64,000 bases of DNA, taken from Pyrinomonadaceae bacterium. Lineage in GTDB: Bacteria; Acidobacteriota; Blastocatellia; Pyrinomonadales; Pyrinomonadaceae. The stretch covers positions 62,001 through 126,000 of the forward strand of contig JANWYH010000008.1 of NCBI GenBank assembly GCA_025054715.1, read 5' to 3'. Below are positions 39,041-48,650 of this stretch, one piece after another (within the stretch, counting starts at the first letter, position 1; the number at the start of each line of letters is the position of its first letter). The notes beneath the pieces were generated by a model. The model did not search any database. It was not told the DNA's origin and worked only from the letters and a program-made list of their open reading frames with translations. A program made the position numbers and the translations under genes.

Positions 39041-39099
39041 TATGCGATTGTTTTCTGCTTTGTTCAAAGCGATGTTTTGTTGTGTAGCTTTTCTTGTGT

Positions 39100-39105
39100 T
39101 AAGAT
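39100..39105 (+). promoter_or_regulatory. -10 box of the short-chain reductase gene, leaderless type
   Basis: TAAGAT 9 nt before the ATG at 39115, with TTGTTG 17 nt upstream (39077-39082). The same hexamer and spacing as at the aldehyde dehydrogenase gene. Confidence 0.45.
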
Positions 39106-39114
39106 GCTTTCATC

Positions 39115-39900
39115 ATGGGGAATGCGGTTTTTGCTAAAGATATTTTAGCTGGGAAGGTAGCTTTTGTAACTGGCGGTGGAACCGGGATTACGGGTGGAAT
39201 TGCAAGGGCATTTGCAGAGCATGGTGCCAAAGTTGCTATAACTTCCAGAAAAATGGAAAATTTAGTTGCGATGAAAGAGCAGATAGAGTCGAAAGGCGGG
39301 GAATGCTTTGCTGTTAGTTCCGACGTTAGAGATTATGCAGCTGTGGAAGCAGCGATTGCCGCAACCGTAGAACATTTCGGAAAGATAGATATAGTCGTTA
39401 ACGGAGCAGCTGGAAACTTTCTTTGCAGAGCAGAAGAGCTTTCGGCTAATGGATTTGGCGTTGTTGTAGATATTGATACAAAGGGAACATTTAATGTTTG
39501 TCGCGCTGCTTTTGAAGAGTTAAGGAAGAATCAAGGACAGATATTGAATATATCAGCTACTTTACACTATTTAGCTACTCCAATGCAGATACATGTATCT
39601 GCTGCCAAGGCGGGTGTTGATGCTATTACACGCAATCTTTCTGTCGAATGGGGAAGATACGGAATTAGAGTGAATGGTATTGCTCCAGGTCCAATAGAGG
39701 ACACTGAAGGGATGAAGAGACTTGTTCCAGAGGAAGTTAAAGAAAAATTGCTTTCTAGGATTCCGATTCAAAGATTTGGGCGTATCTCAGACATTGAAAA
39801 TGCAGCACTTTTTCTTTGCTCCGATGCAGCAAGCTATATCAACGGTGTAACTTTGGTGGTTGACGGGGGGCATTGGCTGACTGGAACTTCGCTTTTCTAA
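39115..39900 (+). CDS. Short-chain dehydrogenase, probable 2,4-dienoyl-CoA reductase type
   Basis: 261 aa, Rossmann SDR. Cofactor motif TGGGTGITGGIA near residue 20 and the NGAAGNF motif that is typical of peroxisomal-type dienoyl-CoA reductases. The usual catalytic Tyr of Y-x3-K is replaced (HVSAAKAG keeps the Lys but has His/Val before it), also as in that subfamily. Role inferred: NADPH-dependent reduction of 2,4-dienoyl-CoA during breakdown of unsaturated fatty acids. It lies 17 nt before trpE and may feed the trp transcript. Confidence 0.8.
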   Translation: MGNAVFAKDILAGKVAFVTGGGTGITGGIARAFAEHGAKVAITSRKMENLVAMKEQIESKGGECFAVSSDVRDYAAVEAAIAATVEHFGKIDIVVNGAAGNFLCRAEELSANGFGVVVDIDTKGTFNVCRAAFEELRKNQGQILNISATLHYLATPMQIHVSAAKAGVDAITRNLSVEWGRYGIRVNGIAPGPIEDTEGMKRLVPEEVKEKLLSRIPIQRFGRISDIENAALFLCSDAASYINGVTLVVDGGHWLTGTSLF

Positions 39901-39917
39901 AGGATTTAGTTTGAAAG

Positions 39918-41417
39918 ATGTTTGAAATTTCTCCAAAATCTTTTGAAGATTTTTTGAAGCAAACCGAAAAGGGCAACGTAATTCCAGTAGTAAGGACGCT
40001 TCTAGCCGATCTACACACGCCTGTAAGCACCTTTTTAAGGGTTTGCGAAGCATCCGATAAAGCATTTCTTTTGGAGTCAATCGAGGGCGGGGAAAGAATT
40101 GCTAGGTATTCCTTTCTTGGTGCCGATCCTTATATGACGATTCGCGCAAGAGGGCGCGAGCTGGAGATTGAGCAATTTGGAGAGGTTTCTGTTTTGAGTA
40201 AGACTTTTATTCTGGATTACCTTAGAGAGCATTTCTTAAAACGGAAACTCGCTCATAAGAACGATCTTCCACCACTTTGCGGTGGTGCTGTCGGTTTTTT
40301 TAGTTACGACTCGATAAGGCTCTTTGAGCCTGTCCTTGACACTGGTGAAAAGTATGAAGACGACGATGCTGTATGGATGTTTTTTAGAAATGTCATAGTC
40401 TTCGATCATCTCCGCCAGCAAATAAAGATAGTGTCTACGGTTTTTACGGAGGAAGCAGATGGAAACGAAGCATTCCTAAAAGATCTATACGAGATAGCAA
40501 TTCAAGAAACCGAAAGAATCGAAAAATTGCTTTCAGAGCCAGTAGCTTTGCCTGTTAACTTGCAGCCTTCAGAGATCGAAAATAAGTCTTTATCATCCAG
40601 TTTTACGAAGAAAGCTTTTTTTGAGGCAGTTGAAAAGGTCAAGTCAAGAATCTTTGCTGGAGATGCTTATCAAGTAGTTCTGTCACAGAAGCTTAAAAGG
40701 CAAACCTATGCTTCGCCGATAAACATTTATCGTGCATTGAGAATGTTAAATCCTTCGCCTTATATGTTCTTTCTAAAGACAGGCAAAGAGATTTTAATAG
40801 GTTCCTCTCCCGAAATGCTAGTTAGGGTTCGTGGCAGAGCCGTTGAGTATCGCCCAATAGCCGGGACTCGAAGGCGAGGTGCCGATGATGCTGAGGATTG
40901 GATTTTGGGCGAGGACTTGCGCTCGGATGAAAAGGAAATAGCTGAACATGTGATGCTTGTTGATCTTGGTAGGAACGATTTAGGAAAGGTTGCCGAGTTC
41001 GGCTCGATTGAAGTGGAAGATTTAATGAAGATAGAAAAATATAGTCACGTTCAGCATTTAGTTACGAGTTTGAAGGCAACTTTAAGAAGCGAGTTTGACC
41101 GATTCGATGCTTTGAAGGCTTGCTTTCCTGCCGGAACGGTTACCGGTGCGCCAAAAATTAGCGCGATGAAAATAATCAGCGAGCTTGAACCTCAAAATAG
41201 AGGAATTTATGCTGGAACGGTCGGTTATATTGATTATTCAGGAAATCTCGATACTTGTATTGCGATAAGAACCATTGAGATTAAGAAACCTCAAGCTATA
41301 ATTCAAACAGGTGCAGGAATAGTTGCTGATTCCGTGCCGGAAAAGGAATACGAGGAAACTCTTAACAAGGCGAAGGCCCTGTTGAAGGCTATTGAAATTG
41401 CAGAAAAGAGCTTTTAA
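39918..41417 (+). CDS. Anthranilate synthase component I
   Basis: 499 aa. Makes anthranilate from chorismate with ammonia supplied by TrpG. N-terminal regulatory part with LLESIEGGERIARYSFLG (Trp-binding site region) and the chorismate-binding core: PYMFFLKTG, RPIAGTRRRG, DLGRNDLG, ACFPAGTVTGAPKISAM and RGIYAGTVGY. The feedback motif and core fit TrpE better than PabB. Confidence 0.94.
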   Translation: MFEISPKSFEDFLKQTEKGNVIPVVRTLLADLHTPVSTFLRVCEASDKAFLLESIEGGERIARYSFLGADPYMTIRARGRELEIEQFGEVSVLSKTFILDYLREHFLKRKLAHKNDLPPLCGGAVGFFSYDSIRLFEPVLDTGEKYEDDDAVWMFFRNVIVFDHLRQQIKIVSTVFTEEADGNEAFLKDLYEIAIQETERIEKLLSEPVALPVNLQPSEIENKSLSSSFTKKAFFEAVEKVKSRIFAGDAYQVVLSQKLKRQTYASPINIYRALRMLNPSPYMFFLKTGKEILIGSSPEMLVRVRGRAVEYRPIAGTRRRGADDAEDWILGEDLRSDEKEIAEHVMLVDLGRNDLGKVAEFGSIEVEDLMKIEKYSHVQHLVTSLKATLRSEFDRFDALKACFPAGTVTGAPKISAMKIISELEPQNRGIYAGTVGYIDYSGNLDTCIAIRTIEIKKPQAIIQTGAGIVADSVPEKEYEETLNKAKALLKAIEIAEKSF

Positions 41418-41419
41418 TT

Positions 41420-42226
41420 ATGAGGATAATGATTTTGGTTTTGACTTCAATGATTTTGTTTTCTTGCGCTAGTCAAGAGAAGGGCTCGCCTGAAATGACA
41501 AAAAGAATGCTCAAAGTGAGAGGATACGATTTTAGTGAAGAAGAGCTTTGGCGTGCTATCAGGCAAAGCGACACATTAGCCGTAAGAGGTTTTTTTGAAG
41601 CGGGGATAAATCCAAATATAAAGAATAGTCGTGGTGAAACAGCACTAACCTACGCGATTGTAAACTCGAATGACAAAACCGTGAAGGCTATAGCTGAGGT
41701 GGCAGATATAAACATGCTAGATGAATTAGGACAAGCGCCACTTCATCTTGCGCTCTCAAATCAGAAAGAAGAGATTTTCAGGTTTCTTCTTGAAAAGGGT
41801 GCGGATGTAAATTTGGGTGGCTCAAAGGGAAAATTGAGGAATCAAACGGTTTTGCATCTAGCTGTCGTTCGCGGGCGCGAGGATCTTGTTCGTGAACTTT
41901 TAGAAAGAGGTGCCGATCCGAATCTTGCTGATAGCGAAGGCGGTTTGACTTTGACGGAAGCTTGCATTGGTGCAAACGTAAATCCAAACATTGTGAGAAT
42001 GCTTATCGAAAAGGGTGCTGATGTGAATTTAGCTGAAGGTAATGGTGTTACGGCGCTCATGTATATCGCAGAGAACAAGAAAGCTCCTGCTGAAGTAAAA
42101 AAACAGATAGCAAAGATGCTTCTGGATGCAGGAGCCGATAAAGCAAAACGGGACAAGAAGGGAAAAAGCGCATTGGACTGGGCTTTAGAGAGCAAAAATC
42201 AGGAGGTTGCAGAACTTTTAAGGTAA
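41420..42226 (+). CDS. Ankyrin-repeat lipoprotein inside the trp operon
   Basis: 268 aa. An N-terminal lipoprotein signal ([13 protein letters not shown], lipobox LFSC, Cys16), then about six ankyrin repeats from residue ~45 to the end; consensus pieces [43 protein letters not shown] and GKSALDWA are visible. Predicted to be anchored in the periplasm or outer membrane as a protein-binding scaffold. Gaps of 2 nt on both sides place it firmly between trpE and trpG, an unexpected position. Confidence 0.85.
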   Translation: MRIMILVLTSMILFSCASQEKGSPEMTKRMLKVRGYDFSEEELWRAIRQSDTLAVRGFFEAGINPNIKNSRGETALTYAIVNSNDKTVKAIAEVADINMLDELGQAPLHLALSNQKEEIFRFLLEKGADVNLGGSKGKLRNQTVLHLAVVRGREDLVRELLERGADPNLADSEGGLTLTEACIGANVNPNIVRMLIEKGADVNLAEGNGVTALMYIAENKKAPAEVKKQIAKMLLDAGADKAKRDKKGKSALDWALESKNQEVAELLR

Positions 42227-42228
42227 CT

Positions 42229-42795
42229 ATGCTACTTATCATAGATAACTATGATTCGTTTACTTATAATCTCGTTCAATACTTTGGCGAGCTTGGAGCG
42301 GAGATGCTTGTTCGCCGAAATGATGAAGTAACGATCGAAGAGATAAAAAATGAGATAAAGCCTGATAGAATCGTAATCTCACCAGGTCCTGGAACTCCTG
42401 ACAATGCAGGTGTGTCGCTTGCGGTAATCGAGCATTTCTATAACAAGGTTCCCATTCTTGGGGTTTGTCTCGGGCATCAAGCAATTGGGCAATTTTTCGG
42501 TGGTAAGGTAATTCGTGCCCCCGTTCCGGTGCATGGCAAATATGCTGAAATATGTCATGATGGAAAAACAATTTTTCAAGGACTTACCTATCGTTTTAAA
42601 GCAGCTCGTTATCATTCTTTGATTGTTGATTCTGATAGTCTTCCTGAATCTCTTGAAATTTCTGCAACTACTCCTGATGGGCTGATTATGGGTTTAAGGC
42701 ATCGTAACTACAGAGTTGAGGGGGTGCAGTTTCACCCAGAGTCCATATTAACGACGGAAGGAAAAAAACTGCTTCAAAATTTCTTGAACTTGTAG
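42229..42795 (+). CDS. Anthranilate synthase component II (glutamine amidotransferase)
   Basis: 188 aa, class I amidotransferase. Nucleophile Cys80 in [11 protein letters not shown], and the His-Glu pair in VQFHPESIL near residue 171. [17 protein letters not shown] is the TrpG/PabA signature. It may also serve para-aminobenzoate synthesis, as in many bacteria with one copy. Confidence 0.93.
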   Translation: MLLIIDNYDSFTYNLVQYFGELGAEMLVRRNDEVTIEEIKNEIKPDRIVISPGPGTPDNAGVSLAVIEHFYNKVPILGVCLGHQAIGQFFGGKVIRAPVPVHGKYAEICHDGKTIFQGLTYRFKAARYHSLIVDSDSLPESLEISATTPDGLIMGLRHRNYRVEGVQFHPESILTTEGKKLLQNFLNL

Positions 42796-42797
42796 AG

Positions 42798-43871
42798 ATG
42801 AGGCGAAACAATTGGTTAATTTCTGCTCCGGTTCAATCTCCGGTAGGTAAAGCTGACACGCCACTTCATCCCTTTCTAATCAGATTGATGCGTGGTGAAG
42901 ATCTTTCATTTGAAGATGCAGAAAAATTTTTCTTGGCACTTACAGATGAAAATGCGAACCAAGCTCAAATAGCAGGTGCGCTAGTAGCTCTTGCGATTAA
43001 GGGAGAAACCCCTGAAGAGCTCGCAGGTATGGCAAAAGCAATGCGCCAGAAAGCTATTCGTATCAGGACTACTCACAGAAATTTTATAGACACGGCCGGA
43101 ACGGGGTCCGGTAAACAAAAAACATTTAACGTCTCTACTGCGGCAGCATTTGTTATTGCAGGTGCAGGACTTCCAGTTGCAAAGCACGGTAATCGAGCAG
43201 TTACAAGTAAAACAGGAAGTGCTGATGTGCTCGAAGCTTTAGGAGTTAACATTATGGTTGATCCTTCAAAAGAGGAAGCTTGTCTTGAAGGCATAGGAAT
43301 CTGTTTTATGTTTGCTCCAAAGTTTCATCCGTCGCTTCTTCGTGTGGGAGATATTAGACGTAACCTCGGCGTGAGAACTAGCTTAAATCTTTTGGGACCT
43401 CTTTCTAATCCTGCAAATGCTCCTAAACAGCTTATTGGTGTTTGGCATGAGTCGCTTGTTAAGCCAATGGCAAAAGCTTTGGCAATTTTAGGAATAGAAA
43501 AAGCTTGGGTTGTGCATGGCTCGGATGGGCTTGATGAGATTACTTTATCGGGTGAAACTCTGGTTGCAGAAGTAGAGAAAGGTAAAGTTAAAATCTTCAA
43601 AGTTTTACCGGAAGATTTCGGTTTAAGCCGATGCAATCTAGATAGCCTTCGTGTTAACTCGCCAGAAGAAAGTGCGCAAATAATTTTAGATGTTCTAAAG
43701 GGGAATCGTCGTGACTCGGCGCGCGACCTAATCGTAATAAATGCTGCTGCCGCTGTCTTCTTAGGGGGACTTGCAAAGGATTTATCTCATGCAGCTCGGC
43801 TTTGCGAACAAAGCATCGATAGCGGTAAAGCTCAAAATAAGCTAGAAAGGCTTATTCAGATAACTAGTTAG
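42798..43871 (+). CDS. Anthranilate phosphoribosyltransferase
   Basis: 357 aa. Joins anthranilate and PRPP. Core motifs: DTAGTGSGKQKTFNVSTAAAFV, KHGNRAVTSKTGSADVLEALGV and RTSLNLLGPLSNPA. About 18 N-terminal residues before HPFLIRLM are an extension; a later start is possible. No trpC, trpF, trpB or trpA follows, so the trp genes are split. Its stop interlocks by 4 nt with the convergent PliG-like gene. Confidence 0.94.
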   Translation: MRRNNWLISAPVQSPVGKADTPLHPFLIRLMRGEDLSFEDAEKFFLALTDENANQAQIAGALVALAIKGETPEELAGMAKAMRQKAIRIRTTHRNFIDTAGTGSGKQKTFNVSTAAAFVIAGAGLPVAKHGNRAVTSKTGSADVLEALGVNIMVDPSKEEACLEGIGICFMFAPKFHPSLLRVGDIRRNLGVRTSLNLLGPLSNPANAPKQLIGVWHESLVKPMAKALAILGIEKAWVVHGSDGLDEITLSGETLVAEVEKGKVKIFKVLPEDFGLSRCNLDSLRVNSPEESAQIILDVLKGNRRDSARDLIVINAAAAVFLGGLAKDLSHAARLCEQSIDSGKAQNKLERLIQITS

Positions 43872-44260
43872 TCAGTTATGCCAATCCTGATCCTAAATCT
43901 CGAGATTGAACCCTTTCGTCTAGCTTCTGACCGACTCATCAACACTCTTATTACGTAATCGCCCGTTGCTGGCAGGATTTCATCGTAGTAATCCGTATCA
44001 GCTGTCAGTGCAAGGCCATCCGTGTCAAAAACGGAAAAGTTGGTCGAATAATTTCTATTCAATAAGATAAGCTGGACGACCATTCTTTGTCCTTTTCTCG
44101 CACGGACTACGTAATCTATGTACTCATATCCTCTAATGGTGCCGGTTACGGTAGTTGCGTATTTTCCTTTCGGGAACTTAACACGCACTTTAGTTTGAGA
44201 GTTTGACTCATGGTAGAGAAACAAACAAAAGAACAACAAAAAAAGTAAAAGTTTCCGCAT
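43868..44260 (-). CDS. Secreted PliG-like protein (possible g-type lysozyme inhibitor)
   Basis: 130 aa with a signal peptide (residues 1-21). The mature part follows the PliG/PPC-like pattern: VRVKFPKGKYATTVTGTIRG, DYVVRARKGQRMVVQL, FSVFDTDG, then LPATGDYVIRVLMSRSEARRKG and a final RIRIGI strand. E. coli PliG binds goose-type lysozyme in the periplasm. Many environmental homologues carry this name without testing. AAGGAG ribosome binding site. Monocistronic. Confidence 0.68.
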   Translation of the reverse strand: MRKLLLFLLFFCLFLYHESNSQTKVRVKFPKGKYATTVTGTIRGYEYIDYVVRARKGQRMVVQLILLNRNYSTNFSVFDTDGLALTADTDYYDEILPATGDYVIRVLMSRSEARRKGSISRFRIRIGITD

Positions 44261-44340
44261 TTTCGCTTCTCCTTACCTTGAACGGAAGGATAATCTAAAC
44301 TTTTGAGAGAGTCAACGACAAATTGAGAAATTAGTTAATT

Positions 44341-44369
44341 TTGACAAATTTTCCTCACAGAAAGATAAT
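44341..44369 (+). promoter_or_regulatory. lepB promoter
   Basis: Perfect TTGACA (44341-44346), a 17-nt spacer and GATAAT (44364-44369). The hexamer directly abuts an ATG at 44370, so transcription would begin inside that codon context; this favours the ATG at 44382 as the true start. Confidence 0.7.
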
Positions 44370-44381
44370 ATGAAACTTGAA

Positions 44382-45071
44382 ATGAGGAAAAAGAAAACTT
44401 TTCCTTTTGGGACAATTTCCGTAGAAGATGACATTAGCATAGAAATATTCAGTACGCGTCGAAAAGCTTTCCATAGTTTTTGTGTTGAAGTCTTTAGGTT
44501 CTTTCGGGACATACTTTTCGTGTTGATGATTTTTATCCTCTTCGGAGTTTTCATAGCACAGCCAGTAGTTGTTGAGGGAACTTCGATGTTACCAGTGCTC
44601 CACGACGGTGAGAGACTTTTGGTTAATAAGCTTATATACTACAAATGGAAAACCTTTAGTTGGGCTCGCATTGAGCGAGGAGATGTAGTAGTTTTTTGGT
44701 ATCCGAAAGACCCTGAGAAGAGTTTCGTCAAAAGGGTAATAGGCTTACCGGGCGAGACTGTCGAGGTTCGCAACGGTGTTGTTTACATAAACGGAAAGAG
44801 GCTTTACGAAAATTATCTTGATCCGGAATATAATCGAAACGCGGCAAACTTTCCTCTTAAGAAGATTGAGGAGCATTACTATTTCGTGATGGGTGATAAT
44901 CGTGATAATTCTTCGGATTCGAGATATTGGGGTCTTGTGCCGGAAAAATACATTTACGGTAAAGCTTTTTTTAGGTTCTGGCCTTCAAATATCGGATTTA
45001 TAGAAAAAGGTCAATACGAGATTAAATTTGAAGACGAAAGAGACTTTAACCTAGTGGAAGGAGCTAGATGA
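44382..45071 (+). CDS. Signal peptidase I
   Basis: 229 aa from the ATG at 44382, chosen because the strong promoter ends right before the upstream in-frame ATG (44370). A single membrane helix (about residues 43-60) precedes the serine/lysine dyad: Ser68 in VVEGTSMLP and Lys117 in [11 protein letters not shown]. The C-terminal [15 protein letters not shown] box is intact. Cleaves signal peptides at the outer face of the inner membrane. First gene of lepB-carA-glycosyltransferase. Confidence 0.93.
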   Translation: MRKKKTFPFGTISVEDDISIEIFSTRRKAFHSFCVEVFRFFRDILFVLMIFILFGVFIAQPVVVEGTSMLPVLHDGERLLVNKLIYYKWKTFSWARIERGDVVVFWYPKDPEKSFVKRVIGLPGETVEVRNGVVYINGKRLYENYLDPEYNRNAANFPLKKIEEHYYFVMGDNRDNSSDSRYWGLVPEKYIYGKAFFRFWPSNIGFIEKGQYEIKFEDERDFNLVEGAR

Positions 45072-46174
45072 TAAAGCCAGCCGTTTTAGTTTTGGAAGAT
45101 GGACGTGTGTTTCGTGGTCGCTCGTTCGGAGCGGAGGGAGAGACTTTCGGTGAGATAGTTTTTAATACGGCAATGACTGGCTATCAAGAAATTCTTACCG
45201 ATCCGAGCTATGCTGGGCAGGTAGTTTGCATGACTTATCCGTTAATAGGAAATTACGGTGTGAATGCTGAAGATGTCGAGTCGAGAAGACCATGGGTTGA
45301 AGGTTTTGTTGTTCGTGAAGCTAGTCGCATCTTTTCAAACTGGCGCGCTACAGAAACGCTTGATTCATATCTGAAACGCTACGGCATTGTTGGCATCGAG
45401 CATATTGATACTAGAGCTTTAGTAAGGCATATTCGAGACAAAGGAGCGATGCGGGCTGGCATATCTACGATAGACACAAACGAGGCAAGTCTTCTAGAAA
45501 AAGTGCTGATGTCGCCCTCAATGGTAAACCGTGAGTTGGCGAGTGTAGTTACGACTGAAAACTTTTACGAATTTCCGGCAAAAGGAGTTGAGCGTTTTCA
45601 TGTTGTTACGATTGATTTTGGTGTTAAGACGAATTCATTGAGGGAACTGTCTAAGCGTGGCTGTAGAATAACGGTCGTTCCGGCAAATACTTCTGCCGAA
45701 AGTATATTGGAGCTTAACCCGGATGGGATTTTCTTGTCCAATGGACCGGGGGATCCTGCTTCTATGCAGGAGGTTGTTGCGGAGATTAGGAAGTTAGTAG
45801 AAGCAGAAAAACCAATTTTTGGAATTTGTCTGGGGCACCAGCTGATAGGTCAAGCTTTCGGTGGTAAAACTTATAAGCTTAAATTTGGCCATCGTGGGGC
45901 AAACCAGCCTGTTATGAATCTTGAGAGTCGTAAAGTAGAAATTGCTTCTCACAATCATGGCTTTGCCGTAGATGCAGGGTCTTTACCTTCTGAGATCGAG
46001 GTGACTCATGTGAATCTCAATGATAATACGGTCGCAGGATTGAGACACAAGAAATTACCTATATTTTCGGTGCAATACCATCCCGAGTCAGCTCCAGGTC
46101 CTCATGATTCAAAATATCTATTTGATAGATTCATAGAGATGATGGAAAAAGCAAAATGCTCGAACTCTCTGTAA
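45068..46174 (+). CDS. Carbamoyl-phosphate synthase small subunit
   Basis: 368 aa. The glutaminase subunit that feeds ammonia to CarB for pyrimidine and arginine synthesis. N-terminal domain with [16 protein letters not shown], then a class I amidotransferase domain: [16 protein letters not shown] with the nucleophilic Cys, and [17 protein letters not shown] overlap with lepB and a strong ribosome binding site (GGAAGGAGC). carB is not in the window. Confidence 0.97.
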   Translation: MIKPAVLVLEDGRVFRGRSFGAEGETFGEIVFNTAMTGYQEILTDPSYAGQVVCMTYPLIGNYGVNAEDVESRRPWVEGFVVREASRIFSNWRATETLDSYLKRYGIVGIEHIDTRALVRHIRDKGAMRAGISTIDTNEASLLEKVLMSPSMVNRELASVVTTENFYEFPAKGVERFHVVTIDFGVKTNSLRELSKRGCRITVVPANTSAESILELNPDGIFLSNGPGDPASMQEVVAEIRKLVEAEKPIFGICLGHQLIGQAFGGKTYKLKFGHRGANQPVMNLESRKVEIASHNHGFAVDAGSLPSEIEVTHVNLNDNTVAGLRHKKLPIFSVQYHPESAPGPHDSKYLFDRFIEMMEKAKCSNSL

Positions 46175-46860
46175 TAATTCCTACCTACAACGAGGAATCC
46201 ATAATTGAAGATACTTTGGAAACTTTGGCAAGACTTGTAAACATTGACGAAGTTGTAATAGTTGATGGAGGTAGCACGGACAAAACTGTAAGAATTATTG
46301 AAAAATTTGACGACCCGTTGCAGAAGATTACGCTCGTAAAGACAAAGGAAACCATTAGGGCAAAGCAATTCAGTGAGGGTGTGGCACGGGCAAAGGGAGA
46401 AGTTCTGTGGTTTTTATTGCCTGAGATGCGGCCCAAACAGGGAACAGCTCGCAAAATAAAAGCCGTTATGAAATACAAAGAAATCGTAGGCGGAGAATTT
46501 GAACTAATTTTTGAAGCTCGAAAAAGCTGGTCTCGGCTCTTAGCAAAACTTTTGCAGTGGGTTTCCCCATCCAGTTTATCTTGTCTGAATTCCTCGATTT
46601 TCGTAAGACGAAAAGCTTACGAAAATGCAGGAGGATTTGAATATATACCGTTTCTTGAACTTCACGAACTGCGAAGAAAATTGTCAAAACAGGGAAACTT
46701 TGTGATTTTAGCTGATAGCCCCATCAGCTTATCTTTTGAAAAAATTGAGCGTCAGTCGGCTGTCCGGTTTTTATCTAAATTTGTTACCTGCCAAGTTTTG
46801 CATTTCCTGGGATTACCGCCGAAGATCATATCGAAGGTGCTTTCTTTGATGTATAATTGA
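46156..46860 (+). CDS. Family 2 glycosyltransferase
   Basis: 234 aa, GT-A fold. It begins [15 protein letters not shown] with the DGGSTDKT motif at about residues 34-41; the acceptor half has no ED-x-D hallmark that I can point to, so the substrate is unclear. It overlaps the carA end by 19 bp. Two short hydrophobic segments near the C-terminus suggest membrane association. The TATAAT box of crcB lies in its last codons. Confidence 0.8.
   Translation: MLELSVIIPTYNEESIIEDTLETLARLVNIDEVVIVDGGSTDKTVRIIEKFDDPLQKITLVKTKETIRAKQFSEGVARAKGEVLWFLLPEMRPKQGTARKIKAVMKYKEIVGGEFELIFEARKSWSRLLAKLLQWVSPSSLSCLNSSIFVRRKAYENAGGFEYIPFLELHELRRKLSKQGNFVILADSPISLSFEKIERQSAVRFLSKFVTCQVLHFLGLPPKIISKVLSLMYN
46852..46857 (+). 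promoter_or_regulatory. -10 box of crcB, leaderless type
   Basis: A perfect TATAAT in the final codons of the preceding gene, exactly 8 nt before the crcB ATG at 46866. There is no room for a fluoride (crcB) riboswitch and no ribosome binding site. Confidence 0.55.
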
Positions 46861-46865
46861 CTATT

Positions 46866-47249
46866 ATGTATAGGCTTCTTCTTGTTGGTTTGGGAGGTTT
46901 TGTAGGCTCGTGTTTTAGGTATTTAATGAGTGGCTGGGTACAGAATCTTGTTGGTAGCATTTCGTTTCCCTTTGGCACTTTGATAGTAAATCTTCTAGGT
47001 TGCTTTTTAATAGGTTTTCTTTCTTATCTTGCCGAGGAAAGAGGTGTTTTCACTACCGAAGCCCGTGTTTTGGTTTTTGTTGGGTTTCTAGGCGGATTTA
47101 CTACTTATTCGACCTTCAGCAACGAGTCGATTAACATGATTCGAGGAGCAGAGTATCATTATGCTTTTTTGAATATAGCCACTCACTTGACTTTCGGGTT
47201 GTTACTGGTGTGGGCCGGCAGAAGTTTGGCTTATCTGATATGGAGGTAA
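46866..47249 (+). CDS. Fluoride channel CrcB (Fluc)
   Basis: 127 aa from the ATG at 46866; an in-frame TTG at 46857 is inside the promoter. Four membrane helices with the family marks GGFVGSCFRYLMSG, the N-x2-GCFLIGF motif and GGFTTYSTFSNE, whose Phe and Thr residues line the fluoride pore as a dual-topology dimer. Followed after 4 nt by a DUF190 gene, a common partner. Confidence 0.95.
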   Translation: MYRLLLVGLGGFVGSCFRYLMSGWVQNLVGSISFPFGTLIVNLLGCFLIGFLSYLAEERGVFTTEARVLVFVGFLGGFTTYSTFSNESINMIRGAEYHYAFLNIATHLTFGLLLVWAGRSLAYLIWR

Positions 47250-47253
47250 ATTT

Positions 47254-47598
47254 ATGTTACTTCAGAAAGAAGGTTATTTGTTAAGGATTTTCATCGGGGA
47301 AAGCGATAGACGAAAAAATGGCGAGCTTCTTTACGAATGGATCGTTAGAAAAGCAAAAGAAGAGGGACTAGCGGGAGCTACTGTTTTGAGAGGAATAATG
47401 GGCTTTGGAGCAAATAGCAGATTCATTCATACTTTCAAGATTGAAAGACTGTCTGAAGATATGCCCGTGGTTATAGAAATGGTTGATACAAGAGGAAACC
47501 TCGAGCGATTTCTGGATATGGTTGAAAGCGAAATAGGAGCTGGTCTTGCCACCTTAGAAAAAGCAGAAGTTCGTTTTTATCGTGAAGAGAAGCAGTAA
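47254..47598 (+). CDS. DUF190 family protein
   Basis: 114 aa, small PII-like alpha/beta fold. Landmarks: LRIFIGESDRRKNGELLYEW, GLAGATVLRGIMGFG and a final VEVRFY-like strand. Often linked to crcB in fluoride-resistance loci; it may be a regulator or ligand sensor of the channel, but this is unproven. Strong ribosome binding site GGAGG. Confidence 0.9.
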   Translation: MLLQKEGYLLRIFIGESDRRKNGELLYEWIVRKAKEEGLAGATVLRGIMGFGANSRFIHTFKIERLSEDMPVVIEMVDTRGNLERFLDMVESEIGAGLATLEKAEVRFYREEKQ

Positions 47599-47634
47599 AT
47601 CGTCAAGGCTTTGGTCAATTTGCGAGATTTAGGA

Positions 47635-48648
47635 TTAGACGTCAAAACAAGCTCTAACCTGTCCAACTATATTGCCGTTTCGATTTTTTACAGGTAGAGG
47701 AGAATAGGAGCTAAGGGTGTCTTCGTTGAAAACGCCAAGCTTTCGTAGTAATTCGATAGCTACAACTGCACGAGCACGTTTATCGTCTCCATCTTCTATT
47801 TTTAGTGCTATTGCTAGTCCTTGTTTCCATTTTTGTGAGGGTAAAATGCCACAAAGCCAAACTCCTTCTGCTCCAATCTTTGATACTATGGTTCCTTTTC
47901 CTGCTTTCATCAGTATTGTGTCGAGTCTTTCATTTCCGCCTATGACTTCAGGGTAAGTCATCATGGCTTTTGTGACTCGGTTACAAGCCGCTACCAAGCT
48001 TTCATCGAAAAATCTTGTAGGCAAGATTAACTTTGTCATAGCTTTTGCCATCGCTTCCATACTCAAAGCAAAAGTCGGGGCTGAGCATCCGTCTATGCCA
48101 ACTTTAATTTTGCTTTCAGCAGTTTCTGTAAAAGTTGAAATGATTTTCAGAATTTCTTGTTGAACATTATGCGTCGTGTGAAGGTAGTCTTGAAGGTTTG
48201 CTCCGAGATGTTTAGCCATGGCGAGCATTGCGGCGTGTTTGCCAGAGCAATTGTTGTGAATTGCTCTAGGTTTTTCGTTGTTTTTTATCATTTGTTCAGC
48301 CACTTTCTCATTAAAAGGTAGATGAGCTCCGCATTGTAGAAAAGATTCATCTACTCCGATCTTTTTGAGCATTTTTTCGACTATTCCAATATGAAACTGT
48401 TCGCCGGAGTGAGAGGCACATGCTATGGCAATTTCCTCGTCTAAAAGGTTAAATTTTTTGGCTCCGCCCGAGTAAATAAGAGGCAGCACTTGAAACGGTT
48501 TTGCCGAAGAACGCATAAATGTAATTGCTTTTTTGTTGCCTAAAGAGCAAATTTCCTTTCCATCGCCGTCTAGAACGATTAAATGACCACGATGAATTGA
48601 TTCAACTACATGGCTTCTAGTTACTTCTGCTAAAATTGCCGGATTCAT
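47635..48648 (-). CDS. Asparaginase of the Rhizobium etli AnsA type
   Basis: 337 aa from the ATG at 48648, 2 nt after the recN stop; a TTG two codons upstream would instead overlap it by 4 nt. Matches the PF06089 family: RSSAKPFQVLPL, ACASHSGEQFH, HNNCSGKHAAMLA and GIDGCSAPTFALS, with the Ser-Lys and Cys residues of the active site. Hydrolyses asparagine to aspartate and ammonia. Unrelated to E. coli AnsA/AnsB. Confidence 0.9.
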   Translation of the reverse strand: MNPAILAEVTRSHVVESIHRGHLIVLDGDGKEICSLGNKKAITFMRSSAKPFQVLPLIYSGGAKKFNLLDEEIAIACASHSGEQFHIGIVEKMLKKIGVDESFLQCGAHLPFNEKVAEQMIKNNEKPRAIHNNCSGKHAAMLAMAKHLGANLQDYLHTTHNVQQEILKIISTFTETAESKIKVGIDGCSAPTFALSMEAMAKAMTKLILPTRFFDESLVAACNRVTKAMMTYPEVIGGNERLDTILMKAGKGTIVSKIGAEGVWLCGILPSQKWKQGLAIALKIEDGDDKRARAVVAIELLRKLGVFNEDTLSSYSPLPVKNRNGNIVGQVRACFDV

Positions 48649-48650
48649 TT

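Noticed and set aside
46185-46865. Fluoride riboswitch before crcB
   Set aside because: The space is coding sequence of the glycosyltransferase and no crcB-motif pseudoknot words were found.
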